Source of the DNA: Vigna angularis
Taxonomy: Eukaryota; Streptophyta; Magnoliopsida; Fabales; Fabaceae
Length of the DNA stretch: 64,000 nt
Assembly: GCF_016808095.1 (NCBI RefSeq)
Contig: NC_068974.1
Span: 26,024,825 to 26,088,824, forward strand
Reading direction: 5' to 3'
The notes beneath the pieces were generated by a model that saw only the letters and a program-made list of their open reading frames with translations, was not told the DNA's origin and ran no database searches. The translations under genes were made by a program, and so were the position numbers. Numbering within the stretch: position 1 is the first letter of the stretch; every line of letters starts with the position of its first letter. Shown piece by piece: positions 44,163 to 56,707 of this stretch.

Positions 44163-45435
44163 ATGAGTTTTGATAACGAAGATCATTCTTCCAAACTACT
44201 TGAAGCTCAAACCCACATATTTAACCAAACTTTTGGTTTCATAAACTCTATGTCCCTTAAATGTGCAATTGATCTGTGCATTCCTGATGTCATACACAAC
44301 TATGGCCAATCTATGCCACTCTCAAAACTCATTGCTTCACTTCCAATTCACCCTTCCAAGACTTGCTTTGTTTCCCGTTTGATGCAAATCTTGGTCCATT
44401 CTGGTTTTTTCTCTCAACACAGTGATGATAGTAAGCAAGAAGTGAGCTATGCGCTAACTGATGCATCAGCACTTCTCCTTAAGGAGCACCCTTTTAGTAT
44501 GACATGTTTGCCACAAGTGATACTTGATCCAATTTTGGTGAATCCATGGTTTCAGTTCTCCACTTGGTTCACAAATGATGAGCCTACACCATTTCACACA
44601 CAGAATGGGATGACTTTTTGGGACTATGCTGGCCGTGAGCCCAAACTCAACCACCTTTTCAATGATGCCATGACAAATGACACTCGATTGATTTCCAGTG
44701 TGATGATTGAGAAGTGCAAGGGAGTGTTGGAAGGATTAGAGTCTTTGGTTGATGTTGGGGGAGGGACAGGAACCATGGCTAAGGCCATTGCCAAGTCTTT
44801 TCCACACTTGAAGTGTACTGTTTTTGATCTCCCACATGTTGTTCATGGCTTGCAAGGAACAGATAACATAGAATATGTTGGAGGGGACATGTTTCAAGCA
44901 ATCCCTTCTGCTGATTCCATCATGCTCAAGGTAAATATTATCTTATTCTATCTTCTTACTATTCCTTTAGCACACACCATCTTCTGTCTGTCTAGGGTTT
45001 CAGTTCGTTGATAAATTACTTCTTCAACTATATTTATTATTCAAGAAATACTCAAATTAATATTATCTAATGAACATGTTTTTTACTAAATGGAAAATTA
45101 ATATCTAATGTGATTGTAATTTGACTGTGATGTAGACTATAATGCATAACTGGAACGATGAGGAATGCTTGAAAATCCTGAAGAGATGTAAGGAGGCAAT
45201 CGAAAAGAAAGATAAAGGAAAAGTGATTATCATAGACGTGGTGATAGGAAACCTGAAAGGGGACAGTGTATTGGATCAAACAAAGCTCTACTATGATATG
45301 GAGATGATGGTGTTGGTTACTGGAAAAGAGAGAAATGAGAAAGATTGGGCTAAGTTGTTTTTTTCTGCAGGCTTTAATCACTATAAGATAACTCCAGTTC
45401 TAGGTTTCAAGTCTCTCATAGAGGTTTATCCATAG
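44163..45435 (+). CDS. SAM-dependent O-methyltransferase, isoflavone 7-O-methyltransferase-like (two exons, 355 aa)
   Basis: Exons 44163-44930 and 45136-45435 with a 205-bp GT...AG intron in phase 0, the single intron usual for this plant class. The N-terminal part (about 1-110) is the dimerisation domain ('SMSLKCAIDLCIPDVIHNYG'). The SAM site is 'LVDVGGGTGTMAKAI' around residues 195-209, followed by 'VFDLPHVV' and 'GGDMF' (about 239). The catalytic His is in 'HNWND' (His260), just after the splice junction. The usual Trp-Ile/Val-Leu before it is Thr-Ile-Met here. Length is normal. Such enzymes methylate a phenolic hydroxyl of isoflavones or related phenols in the cytosol; the true substrate cannot be read from sequence. 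Both splice sites and the frame are intact, so the gene looks functional. Confidence 0.9.
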
Positions 45436-46996
45436 CAATAATGCTTCAAAAAGTGAAAAAAACGTGTGGTGTGATATATATTTCTGTAATATCATCTATA
45501 CCTTTGAAATAATTTCTGTATTTAAGTCGTTTCATTTTGATAATTTTGTCCATGTTTCTGAGTTTTTAGTCTATTTTTTTTTCTTAGTAGCAACTTGCCA
45601 AGTGAATAATAGTTAAAGAGGATATATAATAAGTTAAAATCAAAATTTTAAATAAATTTTTCTGAAACACTTACTCTTATTGAATAACATGTTTCACACG
45701 ATAAAAGTGTTTTCACGTTGGTGTTCATTGTTGTGTTTTTTACAAGAATTATTGTCTTGACAAAAATAATACAATAATCAATTTTAAGATAATATTGATA
45801 TTATATGAAATGTACCGTAATGTTTTAATTGATAAATATATTATCCAATTAAACTGTTGTACGGATTAAATATATATTTTATAAGGAGTTGTTGAAGATG
45901 CAATTAAATTAATTTTTATATTTAGTGTTAACAGATGTTAACCAGTAAGTATTTTTAAATTACTTCAGTACTTACGTTTGATCCGACAAATTACCTCGTT
46001 AGATCAAATCTTAGGATCATTTGTTTATTAGCATTATCTAATTCATGCTAAAGACAATTGGAGGTTAGTTACTATAATGATGTTTTTGGCAATAAATAGA
46101 CTTTTTTACTTTTAAATTTTTGGGTTAATGGAGACGTCTCCGTGATTATAATAATAGTGTAGTCATTGAACATTTTGTATGTTTCTTAATAAAGCAAGGA
46201 AATATTTGAGAACGTGAAATTAATCTTTTAGGATACGTTATTTTAATAGGTAAAGAAATATATTGTTATAAAATAAGGATGTGCAATCTAGCATGGATAC
46301 GCTGAGATCATATTCAAATATTTGATCATATCCTTAAAAATACAAAAACTCCATTTGAAATATTTATTAAGATTTGTAACAAAATAAAAGTGAATGAATA
46401 TATTGAGATTGAGATATGAACAAATATATAAAGGATTGATACTAATTTTTATCAAAAACTTTAAAATAATAAGTTAATAAATCTTCAAGTATTTTAATTT
46501 TTTATTTTTATGAAATAAAAAACTTAAACTCACACGATTTCCAACCTTCACGACTATCAAGAATATAAGAGTTCTAAAAATAATGTAATATCAAATCAAA
46601 ATATAAAAGAAATAAACTATATTTAATTTTAATATTTTCTTTTAAGTTAAATTCGTATAAGTAACCTCTTACAAATTTATAATATTGGAAATTTCATAAT
46701 ATTTTTGAAATTTTAACAAGATAAAAACTAAAATGTATAAAAAGATAAAATAATACAATTTATCACATGGGATAAATTCAATACCGATATTTTCATATGA
46801 ATATAAAAACAAGTAATCTTGAAATAGAACATATATAGTATCAAAATATTGTAGAGGCTTAACATCAATATATAATAAAAGAGCATAGTATCTCACCATT
46901 CATAACCAAACATAAAAAATAAAAATAACATTCGAGCATATGAAAACTTAAAACTTGGTGGAAAATAAATCAATAGTGGTAGCGGATAACCATCAT
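45436..46996. other. AT-rich spacer 3' of the O-methyltransferase
   Basis: The O-methyltransferase 3' untranslated region occupies the start. No gene recognised; the 76-codon minus frame at 46899 is low-complexity. Confidence 0.45.
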
Positions 46997-47005
46997 TATT
47001 ATATA

Positions 47006-47193
47006 GGATAACGATAATTTGACAATATCTTTTGGACAACATTTTAATATTATTTACGTGTCATTATGTGATTGATCCAAAATTACTCCACAATCAGTAA
47101 TAATAATCATAAACACCAACATGAACCAATTACAAAATGACACATAAATGTTATTAAAATATTATCTAAAAAATGTTGTCAAATATCATTATC
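47006..47193. mobile_element. Mutator-type MITE, 188 bp
   Basis: Inverted ends GGATAACGATAATTTGACA and, on the minus strand, GATAATGATATTTGACAAC, with imperfect complementarity for about 60 bp. It is flanked by TATTATATA at 46997-47005 and 47194-47202, a 9-bp duplication. A related GGATAACGATAATTTGACA end occurs at about 30714. Confidence 0.7.
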
Positions 47194-47202
47194 TATTATA
47201 TA

Positions 47203-48079
47203 ATTATGTTAATTATAAAAATTGCCACCAATCACCATTCAACAATAATTGTGGTCTTACGTGTTAATCAATCTTTTTCTACTAGTGATGGAACCTAATT
47301 CCCTCGTTACCTGTCGTTAATATACATTTAAAAATTTAGTTTAAGAATGCCAAAAACGATTTTAACTAAAATAATATTTTAAAGATTGTAAATTGATATT
47401 TCATAACATATGATATTAATTGCATAAATTTTAGAATTATTTACTGAAGCTGTTTTGTTTAAATATATTACTATTTAATAATAATCCTAAAAATATAGAA
47501 GTATAATCAAACAAAATTTAAACTGTCAATATAATGTTTTGTTCACGTACTTAAAACGACTAGAGATGACAATCGATATTGTTGAATAAGTTTCATGATC
47601 CATTTTTATCTTTGGAGTAAAAGTTTATATTTATCCTTATTTTACTATTTTAATATTAAATAATCAATTTTTATAAAAAAATTAAAATTTCAAATATTCA
47701 ATATCAAAATGATATATTTATTATCAAATATTTCAAAATAAATATAATTATATAAATTTTAAATTAAAGTTACCAAACAACAAATAAATAAAAGTGAAAA
47801 TTACACAAATACTTTTTAATGTTAATGACCAATTATAACCAATGCATAATTACTCACTAATTACAATTTTATATTTTATATTCATATATCAATAATTTTT
47901 AGTTTATAAATTAGTATCTAAATTAGTCACTTACCAATTATTTTTTATCTCCAAAATTAATTATTATTTAAAAATATTCTTATAATTTTACTGATCATTA
48001 TTTTAATGACAAAATTTGTATGGTCATTAATTAATAAGAATATACTCTTTAATTATATTATAAGATTTTATAAATAATA
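47203..48079. other. Very AT-rich spacer
   Basis: No coding or structural feature recognised. Confidence 0.5.
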
Positions 48080-48084
48080 AAAAT

Positions 48085-48592
48085 TGTTTCCATGTATATC
48101 AGTGTAAGGTTGAGAGACTAACCTTCCTGTTGTAATCTTCTCGTCTTTTGACTTCTGATCCTCTTGGTTCTAGTGCTTCAAGTCCAAAATGTGGGAGGAT
48201 ACCTGCAAAAGACATTCTGACACTCAAGTTAGGAGTAATTTTGCGTGATAATAATGATAACATTGAATAGAGAGTGAGTACTCAGAATAAGTTAAAAATC
48301 CTCATACCTTTGCGGCTTAGTCTTCTATTTATAAGTTATTTCATGGACCCTAAACTAGAATAGGCCCAACAAAACAAACTTACCTTTAATTCCGGCCTGT
48401 TACTCATAAACAACTTTAATCAGTTAACAATATCTTCAATCAATATCTTTAATGAATATAATCAATATCGATATCTTTAATCGTTGTGTTATTAATTTAT
48501 GAACTGCTTATTTGCCCAAGCTATTGGCCCAATAAAAATAATTTAGTCGCTGACCCAATACTAACCGCTCGGTATGTGCCCTATACCATACA
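48085..48592 (-). repeat. 3' LTR of the large gypsy element (508 bp)
   Basis: On the minus strand it starts TGTATGGTATAGGGC. Compared with the 5' LTR it holds an extra ~40-bp partial duplication around the ATCAATATCTTTAATGAATA segment. Confidence 0.85.
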
Positions 48593-48606
48593 TATGCCCC
48601 CCAAGT
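48593..48606 (-). other. Polypurine tract of the large gypsy element
   Basis: On the minus strand it reads ACTTGGGGGGCATA directly before the LTR. Confidence 0.7.
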
Positions 48607-48829
48607 CTGAGTTAACCATTCGGCCTAAGTCAAGGTTAACTATAGGATTTATAATAGGTGTACGTATGAGGGCTCAATCAACCCTGGACCATGCGACTCT
48701 TGAAGTAAATATCAAAAAGACTACGACTATTGCTGCAACCGTTTGTCAGGAGTGAAAGGTATGCTTTGCTCAACAAAGTGCAAAACCAAGACCTTAAAAT
48801 CGGAGAGATGAAGGTTATTTACGAAGAGA

Positions 48830-49198
48830 GATTTTTATCACTCCTTCCGCCTTGGGTTAGGTGACTCGACTATGGAATCACCGAGCGGTTGGACGAGGTG
48901 GATTCGTTATATAGAATCACCGAGTGCCGAGACTGAGGAGCTTTTTATCATTCCTTCCGCCCTGGGTTGAGGTGACTCGACTATGGAATCACTGAGCGGT
49001 TGGTTGAGGTGGATTCGTTTTATAGAATCACCGAGTGCCGAGACTGAGTAGCTTTTCATCACTCCTTCTGCCCTGGGTTGAGGTGACTCGACTATGGAAT
49101 CATCGAGTAGTTGGACGAGGTGGATTCGTTTTGTGGAATCATAGAGTGCCGAGACTGAGGTGCTTTTTATCACTCCTTCCGCCCTGGGTTGAGGTGAC
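48830..49198 (-). repeat. 111-bp tandem repeats, left part of an interrupted array
   Basis: GTGACTCGACTATGGAATCA recurs at 48861, 48972 and 49083, and its beginning recurs at 49194, exactly 111 bp apart. The open frame across it (88 codons, minus) simply follows the repeat and shows the same peptide pattern in each unit. The array continues at 61715 beyond the copia insertion. Confidence 0.9.
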
Positions 49199-50217
49199 TG
49201 TTAGCAAAATGATGAAGATGAAGTTTTAATGATGTCCAAATCAAGTCAAGAGATTTCAAGATTCAAGAAGATCCTTTGAAGAGTTGTATTTTATAGAAAG
49301 CTTTTGTAATAATTGTAATTAAGTATTTAGGACTCAGGTTCTTAGTGGTTTTTGTTTTCATGTACTTTCACATTTCAAATATGATGTTCATAGTAAAAAA
49401 CGCACTGTATTAATCGATTAAACCTAGTGATAATCAATTAATCCAGATAGGAGCTGAAAAACTCTAACTACATCTGTAATAATCGATTAAAATGTGGATT
49501 AATCGATTAAAGGTGAGCCTTGGATCTTTCTAGCTATTAAAACTAGCCGCTGTACTTATTTTAATCGATTAACAAGAATATTAATCGATTAAAAGCGTTC
49601 AATGGTTGGAAACAAAAAACGGAAGAGTATTTGCTTGAGTTTATAAATAGGATCTCATTTTTCTTCAACAACAACTCTTCCCTTGTGCTCTAGAACTCAA
49701 AAATCATTGAGAATTGTGTGATCCTGTTCAGCTAAAGAAACTCTTTTCTTTGGAGCTCGTGAAGTGCTACTGTGGTGACAGAGGAATAGCTGATTCATCC
49801 TTGGTGCATCTACGGAACTGTTCGGAAGATAAAGTCATACTTCGTGAAGTATTCGAAGGTGGTGTTTCATCCTTTGTGAAGACTCAAAGGAGGTGAAGGT
49901 TCATCTCTTGTGTATCAAGAAAGGTGGTTTCTAAACTTTTGCAAATTGGTTCTTTGTGATTGTAATTTGTAATTGTTTTGTGAGTAGTGAACTGTTTATC
50001 TTGATTTGAGATAAGCGACTGGATGTAGGATTGGTAAGATCCGAACCAGGATAAAATCATCTCTACAAATTTCTCTCAACCTTACTCTTTTTATTTATCT
50101 TTATTATTTGCTCAGTAAGTTAAATCGAGAAGAAATTTTAAAAGGCACACATTATTATTAAAAACCAATTCACCCCCCGTGTCGGTTTATTATTCCACAC
50201 TAACCATTCCGTTACAG
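49199..50217 (+). repeat. 5' LTR of the copia element
   Basis: 1019 bp, rich in TTAATCGATTAA palindromes. Its layout (AGGATAAAATCATC..., then CCAATTCACCCCC) resembles the LTR at 4980-6001. It ends abruptly at TTACAG (50217) where the Athila LTR begins. Confidence 0.75.
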
Positions 50218-50926
50218 TGTTAAGACCTCGACAAGTGTATCGAATCATATCAAGTAATAAATATGGTAAGACCAAGTATCGTTTCCCAAGAGACTCACGA
50301 CCTAAACAATTATGTGATTTCTTGATTAAATATGACTTGAGAACAAAATCTTTTGGTTTAAAATGCAGAAAGTAAACATGAATGCAAGTGTTGATCAATT
50401 GACAATAAGAATGCACAAGTGATTGGTTTGTAAAATATGGAATGATTATGTTGTTAGGGGTTCGACTTATGCTATCCACTCTTATGTATTTATGAATTCG
50501 TCTTCTTCATTAATTTTAATGCCACTTTCTAATTTACTTTAGATCGGATGTCTCCGCGAAGAAAGCCTATCCTTAATTACTAGTTTACAATGTCTTTTCT
50601 CCCTAGCAATTAATTCTGCATTATAAACGCATAGAAGCTTAAAGACAACCAACTCTTATATCCCTATGTCTAGGAAGTACTACTTTTGGGAGAGATTCCC
50701 CAGATCTAGATTTCCCCGTACGTATCCATATCGACAAAATCAATTATCATGCTATGAATGAGTTAAACAAAGCAAACATAGAGTATAGAGGAAAAACCCT
50801 AACAATTAATGAACAAAGCATTTAAAATAAGAATCAATTCAATACATGAGAGTTTCAAAGGATTACATCATTTTCCCAACAACAATTGAAGTTTAGTTCA
50901 CCATAGACATGGTGAAACTAGATGAA
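50218..50926 (-). repeat. 3' LTR fragment of the Athila-like element
   Basis: Starts TGTTAAGACCTCG. It matches 54718-55425 closely and 397-1110 more distantly. It stops at GATGAA before the pol sequence. Reading frames in it recur in each LTR copy but are not genes. Confidence 0.75.
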
Positions 50927-52403
50927 TACTTTATAGTTGCATGATTCATGTAGATGATCACTTTAGACCCGATAAGATAAGATCTAAATTTCTCCAGAAC
51001 ATAAACTATAGCCAGAAATTCCTTCTCTGTAGTGGCATAACTCAACTGTGCTTCATTCAAAACTTTACTAGCATAATAAATAGTGTGAAATACCTTCTCT
51101 CTTCTCTGTCCAAGCATAACACCTATAGAAAAATTACTAGCATCACACATTAATTCAAAGTTTTGATTCCAATCAGGAGCTACAATCACTAGAGCTGAAA
51201 TCAATTTACTCTTTAAGACGTCAAAAGCTTTTAAACATTCGTCACTCATCACAAAAGGCACATATTTAACAAGCAAATTGCTTAACGGTTTGGCAATCTT
51301 CGAAAAGTATTTAATGAATCTTCGACAAAACCCAACATGGCCCAAAAAGCTTCTGATTCCTTTCACATTCGTCGGTGGTGGAAGTTTCTTAATGACCTCC
51401 ACTTTGGCTTTATCTACTTCAATCCCCTTGGCAGAAATCTTATGACCCAAAACAATTCCTTCTGTTACCATAAAATGGCATTTCTCCCAATTGAGCACCA
51501 AATTTGTTTGGACACATCTCTTAAGCACAATATCCAGATTCGCTAGACACCTATGAAAAAAATCTCCAAATACTGAAAAATCATCCATGAAGACTTTGAT
51601 ACACTTTTCTATGAGATCCGCAAAGTTTTCTTGCATACACCTCTGAAATGTAGCTGACGCATTACATAACCTGAATGACATCTTTCTGTAAGCAAATACA
51701 CCAAATGGACATGTAAAGGCCATCTTCTCCTGATCTTTTGGATCTACCAAAATTTGATTGTATCCAGAAAGCAATAAAAAGCCTGACGTGCCAATCTTTC
51801 CAGCATCTGATTCATAAAAGAAAGGAGAAAATGATCCTTCCTAGTAGCCTTCTTCAACTTCCTATAATCAATGCACATCCGCCACCCAATAACTATTCTA
51901 GTAGGAATAAGCTCATTTTTCTCATTATAAATTACTGTCATCCCACCTTTCTTTGGCACTACTTGTATTGGACTTACCCACGCATTGTCAGAGATCAGAT
52001 ATATAATGCCAGCCTCCAAAAGCTTTAACACTTCTTTTCTAACCACCTCCTTCATCACATGATTTAACCTTCTTTGCGATTGAGAAACTGGTCTATAATC
52101 ATCCTTCATCAATATTTTATGCATGCAATAAGTTGAGCTTATACCTTTGAGATCCGAGATTGACCACCCAATAGCTCCTTTATTAGCTTTCAAAACTTCT
52201 ACCAACTTTTCCTCCTCTTTAGAAGACAAAGAATTACTAATGATGACTGGTTTCTTTCCATCTTCTTCTAAGAAAACATACTTTAAATGCGATGGTAACA
52301 TCTTTAACTCTAACTTCTTTTCTTTGACTTCCTCCTTGGTATCAATCTTCTCAAAATTCGCCTCATCCATTGAAATTTCTTTTAACGCCTCCAAATCCGT
52401 CAA
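50927..52403 (-). pseudogene. Athila-like reverse transcriptase and RNase H
   Basis: Two overlapping minus frames (52403-51744 and 51774-50893) need a frameshift near 51760. The first carries the RT start ('VVPKKGG' and 'MCIDYRKLKKAT'). The second has the active-site region 'FMDDFSVFG' (a YxDD variant usual in Athila), 'FLGHVGFCRRFI' in the connection, and the RNase H motif 'CDASNFSIGVMLGQ'. The protein runs out in LTR sequence shortly after RNase H 'YLIGSKVIIY', and integrase is missing. It would copy element RNA to DNA in an intact copy; here it is dead. Confidence 0.85.
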
Positions 52404-52424
52404 GCACTCATCAATTAATTTCTC

Positions 52425-53332
52425 TTACTCTTCATTCAAATCTTCACATGCATCAATGAGAGTCTTCTCTAATGGAGAAGAACAACGCACCATCTTCTCT
52501 TGTATCATACAAACTTCATCAAGTATGTCAAATTGGAAACATGCTTTATCATCCTTAGGGTGTGACATGGCTTCAAACACATCAAAATTCACTTCTTCAT
52601 CTTGCATTCTTACTTTAAGCTTTCCATTCTCCACATCAATTAAGACTCTTGCAGTCTTCATGAATGGTCTCCCCAAAATGATAGGCACATCTCCATTCTC
52701 CTCCTCTCCATTATGACAAAATCCACCGGAAATAAAAATTTGTCTACTTTCTGAAGCACATCTTCAACCACCCCATAAGGGTATTTAAGAGACCGGTCTG
52801 CTAATTGGAGCGCCATTCTAGTAGGCCTAAGTTCCAAGCCTTCAATCTTCTTGAACATAGAAAGCGGCATTAGGTTAATGCTAGCTCCCAAATCAATCAA
52901 TGCTCTTCCCACTTCTAATTCTCCTATAGTACATGGAATGGTGAAGCTTCCTGGATCTTTAAACTTAGGAGGTAATAATTTTGGTATGATTTCACAACAA
53001 TCTCCTTGCACTTCAATGGTCTCCTTCTCAATATATTTTCTTTTCTTCGTGAGGAGCTCCTTCAAAAACTTTGCATACGAAGGCATTTGTTGCAATGCTT
53101 CACAAAAAGGTATGGTGATCTCCAGTTTCTTAAAAATTTCCATGAACCGCTGAAGCTGTTTTTCTTTCTCCTTCCTTGAATAAGTCTTTGGATAAGGAAG
53201 GGGTTTTTCAAAATATTTTTTCTTTTTTCTCTCGTCTTCCTCTTCTTTCTTTTTTTCTTCCTCAATTCTCTCTTTTTCTTTTCTCTCACTTTCTTCTTCC
53301 CTTTTTTTTCCACCCAGTTTCTTCTTCTTCAC
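52425..53332 (-). pseudogene. Athila-like protease region with gag/pol linker
   Basis: Frames 53332-52658 and 52688-52425 overlap with a shift near 52680. A highly charged Lys/Glu-rich linker comes first. The retropepsin-like 'ALIDLGASINLMP' follows (the D-L-G form is normal in Athila), then 'PYGVVEDVLQKVDKF', and in the second frame 'IILGRPFMKTARVLIDV'. One stop at about 52422 separates it from reverse transcriptase. Confidence 0.8.
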
Positions 53333-53608
53333 TCATATTTTCTTTCTCTTTTCTCTCTATTTTTCTTTCTTCTAGGACTCTGCCACTTCTAGTAACAATG
53401 GTCTTACACTCTTCCCTAAGATTACCCTTCACATACTTCTAAAAACCTCCATCTTTTTTATCAATCGCTCAATTTGCATCTCCATACTTTTGAATGCAAC
53501 CTCAGTATTTTTATAATAAGATAAGCTCATTCTCATAAATCGCTGGAAGGTTTCCTCAAGCTTTGTGATCATCTCAGATACATTAAGTTGTTGCTGCCAT
53601 TGTTGCGA

Positions 53609-54556
53609 CTACCACTGAACCAGTGAAACATTCTGTATCTCTTGTGGCACTAAAGAGAGTTTTTGTGACACTTCCTCCAATTGTTGAGTGATAATCTTAT
53701 TCTGTGTAAGCAGAGCATCATGAGATTGTAACTGTAGAACTCCCTTCTGCTGAGGTGGAGCTCCTCTTTCACTATGCATCTCATTGTCATTTGTAGCCAT
53801 TTTATCAATTAATTCATAAGCTTCCTCTAGAGTCTTTCACTTGATATTACCTCCAACTAAGGCATCTAGCATCAATTTGGTTTGTGAGCCAAGACCTCCA
53901 AGGAAAAGAATGACTAGCGTTGCTTTGTTAAAGCCATGTGTGGGCGTCTTTCTCAACAAGCTTTTATATCTATCCCACGCTTGACCTAACGTCTCCTCCA
54001 TGCCCTGCCTGAAAGAAGAAATTTCCTGTTTACCTTTGTTGATTTTAGATTGCAGGAAGTATTTGGTCAAAAACTTTGTAAGCACATCTTCCCATTCAGT
54101 AAAGCTATCTTCCAAGAAAGAATTCAACCATAACTTAGCATTGCCTCCCAATGAGAAAGGAAACAAACTAAGCTTTATAGCATCATCCGACACTTCATTG
54201 ACCTTTACAGTGTTGCAAATCTCATTGAAAGTTGTCAGATGCTCATATGGATTTTCATGAGACCATCCATTAAATTGGTTGCTCTTCACCAATTGTATCA
54301 ACGCAGGCTTTACTTCCATGTTTGCAACATTGACCCTCGACCTTGCAATGCTATTAAAATGATGAGGGCCAACTACTGTTGTGTAATCTGCCAGAGTGTG
54401 TCTACCATTATTTTCACCAGCCATTTCTTCAGTTCTCTGGTCAGATCTTTGCGGTGATGGTTGTAAAAGTGTTTCTGGAGATGGGAATAATTCTCTAGAT
54501 GTTCGAATTCTCCTCTTCCTTCTACTCCCGTCCAATCCTTCAAGAAGAGTTTCCAA
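53609..54556 (-). pseudogene. Athila-like gag
   Basis: The 239-codon frame 54556-53837 contains the retrotransposon-gag core ('NPYEHLTTFNEICNTVK', 'KLWLNSFLEDSFTEWEDV', 'GLGSQTKLMLDALVGGN'). A stop (about 53835) interrupts it and the next frame (53800-53609) continues with the Gln-rich C-terminal part. The start at 54556 lies about 135 bp inside the primer-binding site. Confidence 0.8.
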
Positions 54557-54691
54557 GGTTTTCTTGCTTCTAGTTCTAATTGTATCCTACATACACAAGA
54601 AAAAAAAACTCTAAATAGAACTCTTAAAACAAAACAAAAAAAATAAAAAAAATCAAATCAATAATCACACAAATAGAATAGTTAAACCATG

Positions 54692-54711
54692 AGTCCCCGA
54701 CAACGACGCCA
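54692..54711 (-). other. Primer-binding site of the Athila-like element, tRNA-Asp type
   Basis: On the minus strand TGGCGTCGTTGTCGGGGACT, 6 bases from the LTR edge at 54718. Slightly diverged from the tRNA-Asp consensus. Confidence 0.7.
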
Positions 54712-54717
54712 AAAACT

Positions 54718-55790
54718 TGTTAAGACTTCGACAAGTGTACCGAATCGTATCAAGTAATAAATATGATATGACCAAGTATCTTTTCCCAAGAGACTCACGA
54801 CCTAAACAATTATGTGATTTCTTGATTAAATATGACTTGAGAACAAAATCTTTTGGTTTAAAATGCAGAAAGTAAACATGAATGCAAGTGTTGATCAATT
54901 GACAATAAGAATGCACAGGTGATTGATTTGAAAAATATGGAATGATTATGTTGTTGGGGGTTCGACTTATCCTATCCACTCTCATGTATTTATGAATTCG
55001 AGTTCTTCATTAATGTTAATGCCACTTTCAAATTTACTTTAGACCCGATGTCTCGGCGAAGAAAGTCTATCCTTAATTACTAGTTCACAATGTCTTTTCT
55101 CCCTAGCAATTAATTCTTCATTATAAACGCATAGAAGCTTAAAGGGAACCAACCCTCATATCTCTATGTCTAGGCAATACTACTTTTGGAAGAGATTCCC
55201 AGACCTAGATTTCCCCGTACGTGTCCATATCGACAAAATTAATTATCATGCTATGAATGAGTTAAACAAGGCAATCATAGAGTATAGAGGAAAAACCCTA
55301 ACAATTAATGAACAAAGCATTTAAAATAAGAAACAATTAAATACATGAGAGTTTCAAAGGATTACATCGTTTCTCCAACAACAATTGAAGTTTAGTTCAC
55401 CATAGACATGGTGAAACTAGATGAATAATGGAAAAGAATGAGATAGAAAAACCCTAAAAGTTGAAGATTGGAGCTTCCGCCTCCCAATCCGCCTCCAAGA
55501 GAGTGTTTTTGCGCATCTTCTGTCAAAAGATACAAAGCGTAGGACGTCCAAATCCTTAAATGGAGCACAGAAAAATTCCAAGCCCACGAGACTGGCGCTC
55601 AGCGCACCAACTTAGGGCGCCCAGGCGTGACTGCGAACGCATCTGCGCTCAGCGCCCCTGGAAGGGTGCCCAGGCGTGAGTTGCGGTATTAACTGGCACT
55701 CAACGACACAAAAAGGGCACTCAGGCGCCAAGGCGAGACTTCAGCGCTGAGGGCCTCCAAATGTTCTTGAGCCTCTCTAGCCAAATAAGC
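54718..55790 (-). repeat. 5' LTR of the Athila-like element, U3 start missing
   Basis: Begins TGTTAAGACTTCG and matches 50218-50926. It continues with GC-richer CGCTCAGCGC segments (about 55600-55750) also found around 1300-1340. The right limit is approximate; after about 55790 the sequence is an Athila 3' region in the other orientation. Confidence 0.65.
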
Positions 55791-56707
55791 CTACCTTGTT
55801 CTAAATCCTTTGATAACCACTTTTGAGCCTATACTTTCCCATTTCTTTGTTTTGAAGCTCATACACTATCCCTAAGTGAAAAACCATGATTACCTTTACC
55901 TTAGGGAATTTTGGAGCTTTGGAATTGTTTTGGGAACAAGTGTGGTCTCCTTGGGGATTCTTATGAATTGGCTAGTTGGCTTCTCTTCTTGTTTTGTTTT
56001 TGTAAATATGTTGTGTATCTTGTCTCTTACAATTGTGTGCCAAAGAGAGAAAAGAAAAGAGACAGGATGAGAAAAGAAAAAATAAACAAATAGAGAAAAA
56101 TGAGAAAAATAAAAATTTTTGTGAATAATGGAGTCAAGAATAGGATTGAATTAGAGGTTTTGGGTGTGTTTTAACTGTGTTTACACTTGTTCCCCATTGC
56201 TCCTTTATTTCTTTCGATTTGTAGCTTCTCATCCATATTTATCCTCCCTTATCCTTGGCCCCATTACATCCATAAAAGACCTTTTGATTTGAACATGCAT
56301 ATGTTTTGAGTGTTGATATTAGAGGCTTGCCAAATATGTTGTTGCTTGCTTTCTTGAGTGCATTGAGTTGAAGTTCTTTACCTTAGACACTTGAGAGAAA
56401 CACTGATAGTGCATCTGTGAGGTTCTATTGCTTTTGATTCACATTTTGAACTGATTAATCATTTTGCCATGTCTTGAATTGCTTGGATGATTTCATGACT
56501 ATCTGCTTTCTTTGATTCTGTGTTGGATATTGTCTACTTCCTTTCTTGGTCCAGATTCCTTGAGAACTATGTGATTCTGTTTCTGTCCTTGTTAGTCTTT
56601 GTTTCTCTGTGCTGAGTTTGTGTCGTACCCTTGATGTCCTTTGAACTATGCCTTGATCTACGTCTTGATTTTGCCTAGGAGTGCAAAAGACTAAGTGTGG
56701 TCTATTT
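55791..56707 (+). mobile_element. 3' internal region of a second Athila-like element (plus strand)
   Basis: Non-coding, with CTTCTCATCCATATTTATCC and related segments usual for the 3' non-coding part of legume Athila elements. It ends in a purine-rich GGAGTGCAAAAGACTAAGTG stretch before the LTR at 56708. Frames of 60-87 codons here look accidental. Confidence 0.5.

Larger units (their letters stand above)
50218..55790 (-). mobile_element. Athila-like Ty3/gypsy element, truncated at both ends
   Basis: Minus-strand order is: 5' LTR (about 55790-54718), primer-binding site (54711-54692), gag, protease, reverse transcriptase, RNase H, then a direct jump at about 50927 into the 3' LTR fragment (50926-50218). 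Integrase, the rest of the 3' region and the first ~500 bp of the 3' LTR are missing. The left edge sits inside the copia 5' LTR. The 5' LTR also lacks its U3 start and is fused to another Athila piece. Confidence 0.75.

Noticed and set aside
44466..44654. 62-codon minus frame
   Set aside because: Shadow of O-methyltransferase exon 1.
48907..49173. 88-codon repeat protein
   Set aside because: The frame just follows the 111-bp (37-codon) tandem repeat unit, which stays open because the length is divisible by three; no start context and it lies in the 3' non-coding region of a gypsy element.
50138..50479. 113-codon minus frame, repeated as a 106-codon frame at 54665-54985
   Set aside because: It is the same LTR sequence in two copies. 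Conservation comes from the LTR, not from a gene.
52147..52716. 189-codon plus frame
   Set aside because: Antisense shadow of the Athila protease/reverse transcriptase region, Ser-rich as expected from the complement of a charged coding region.
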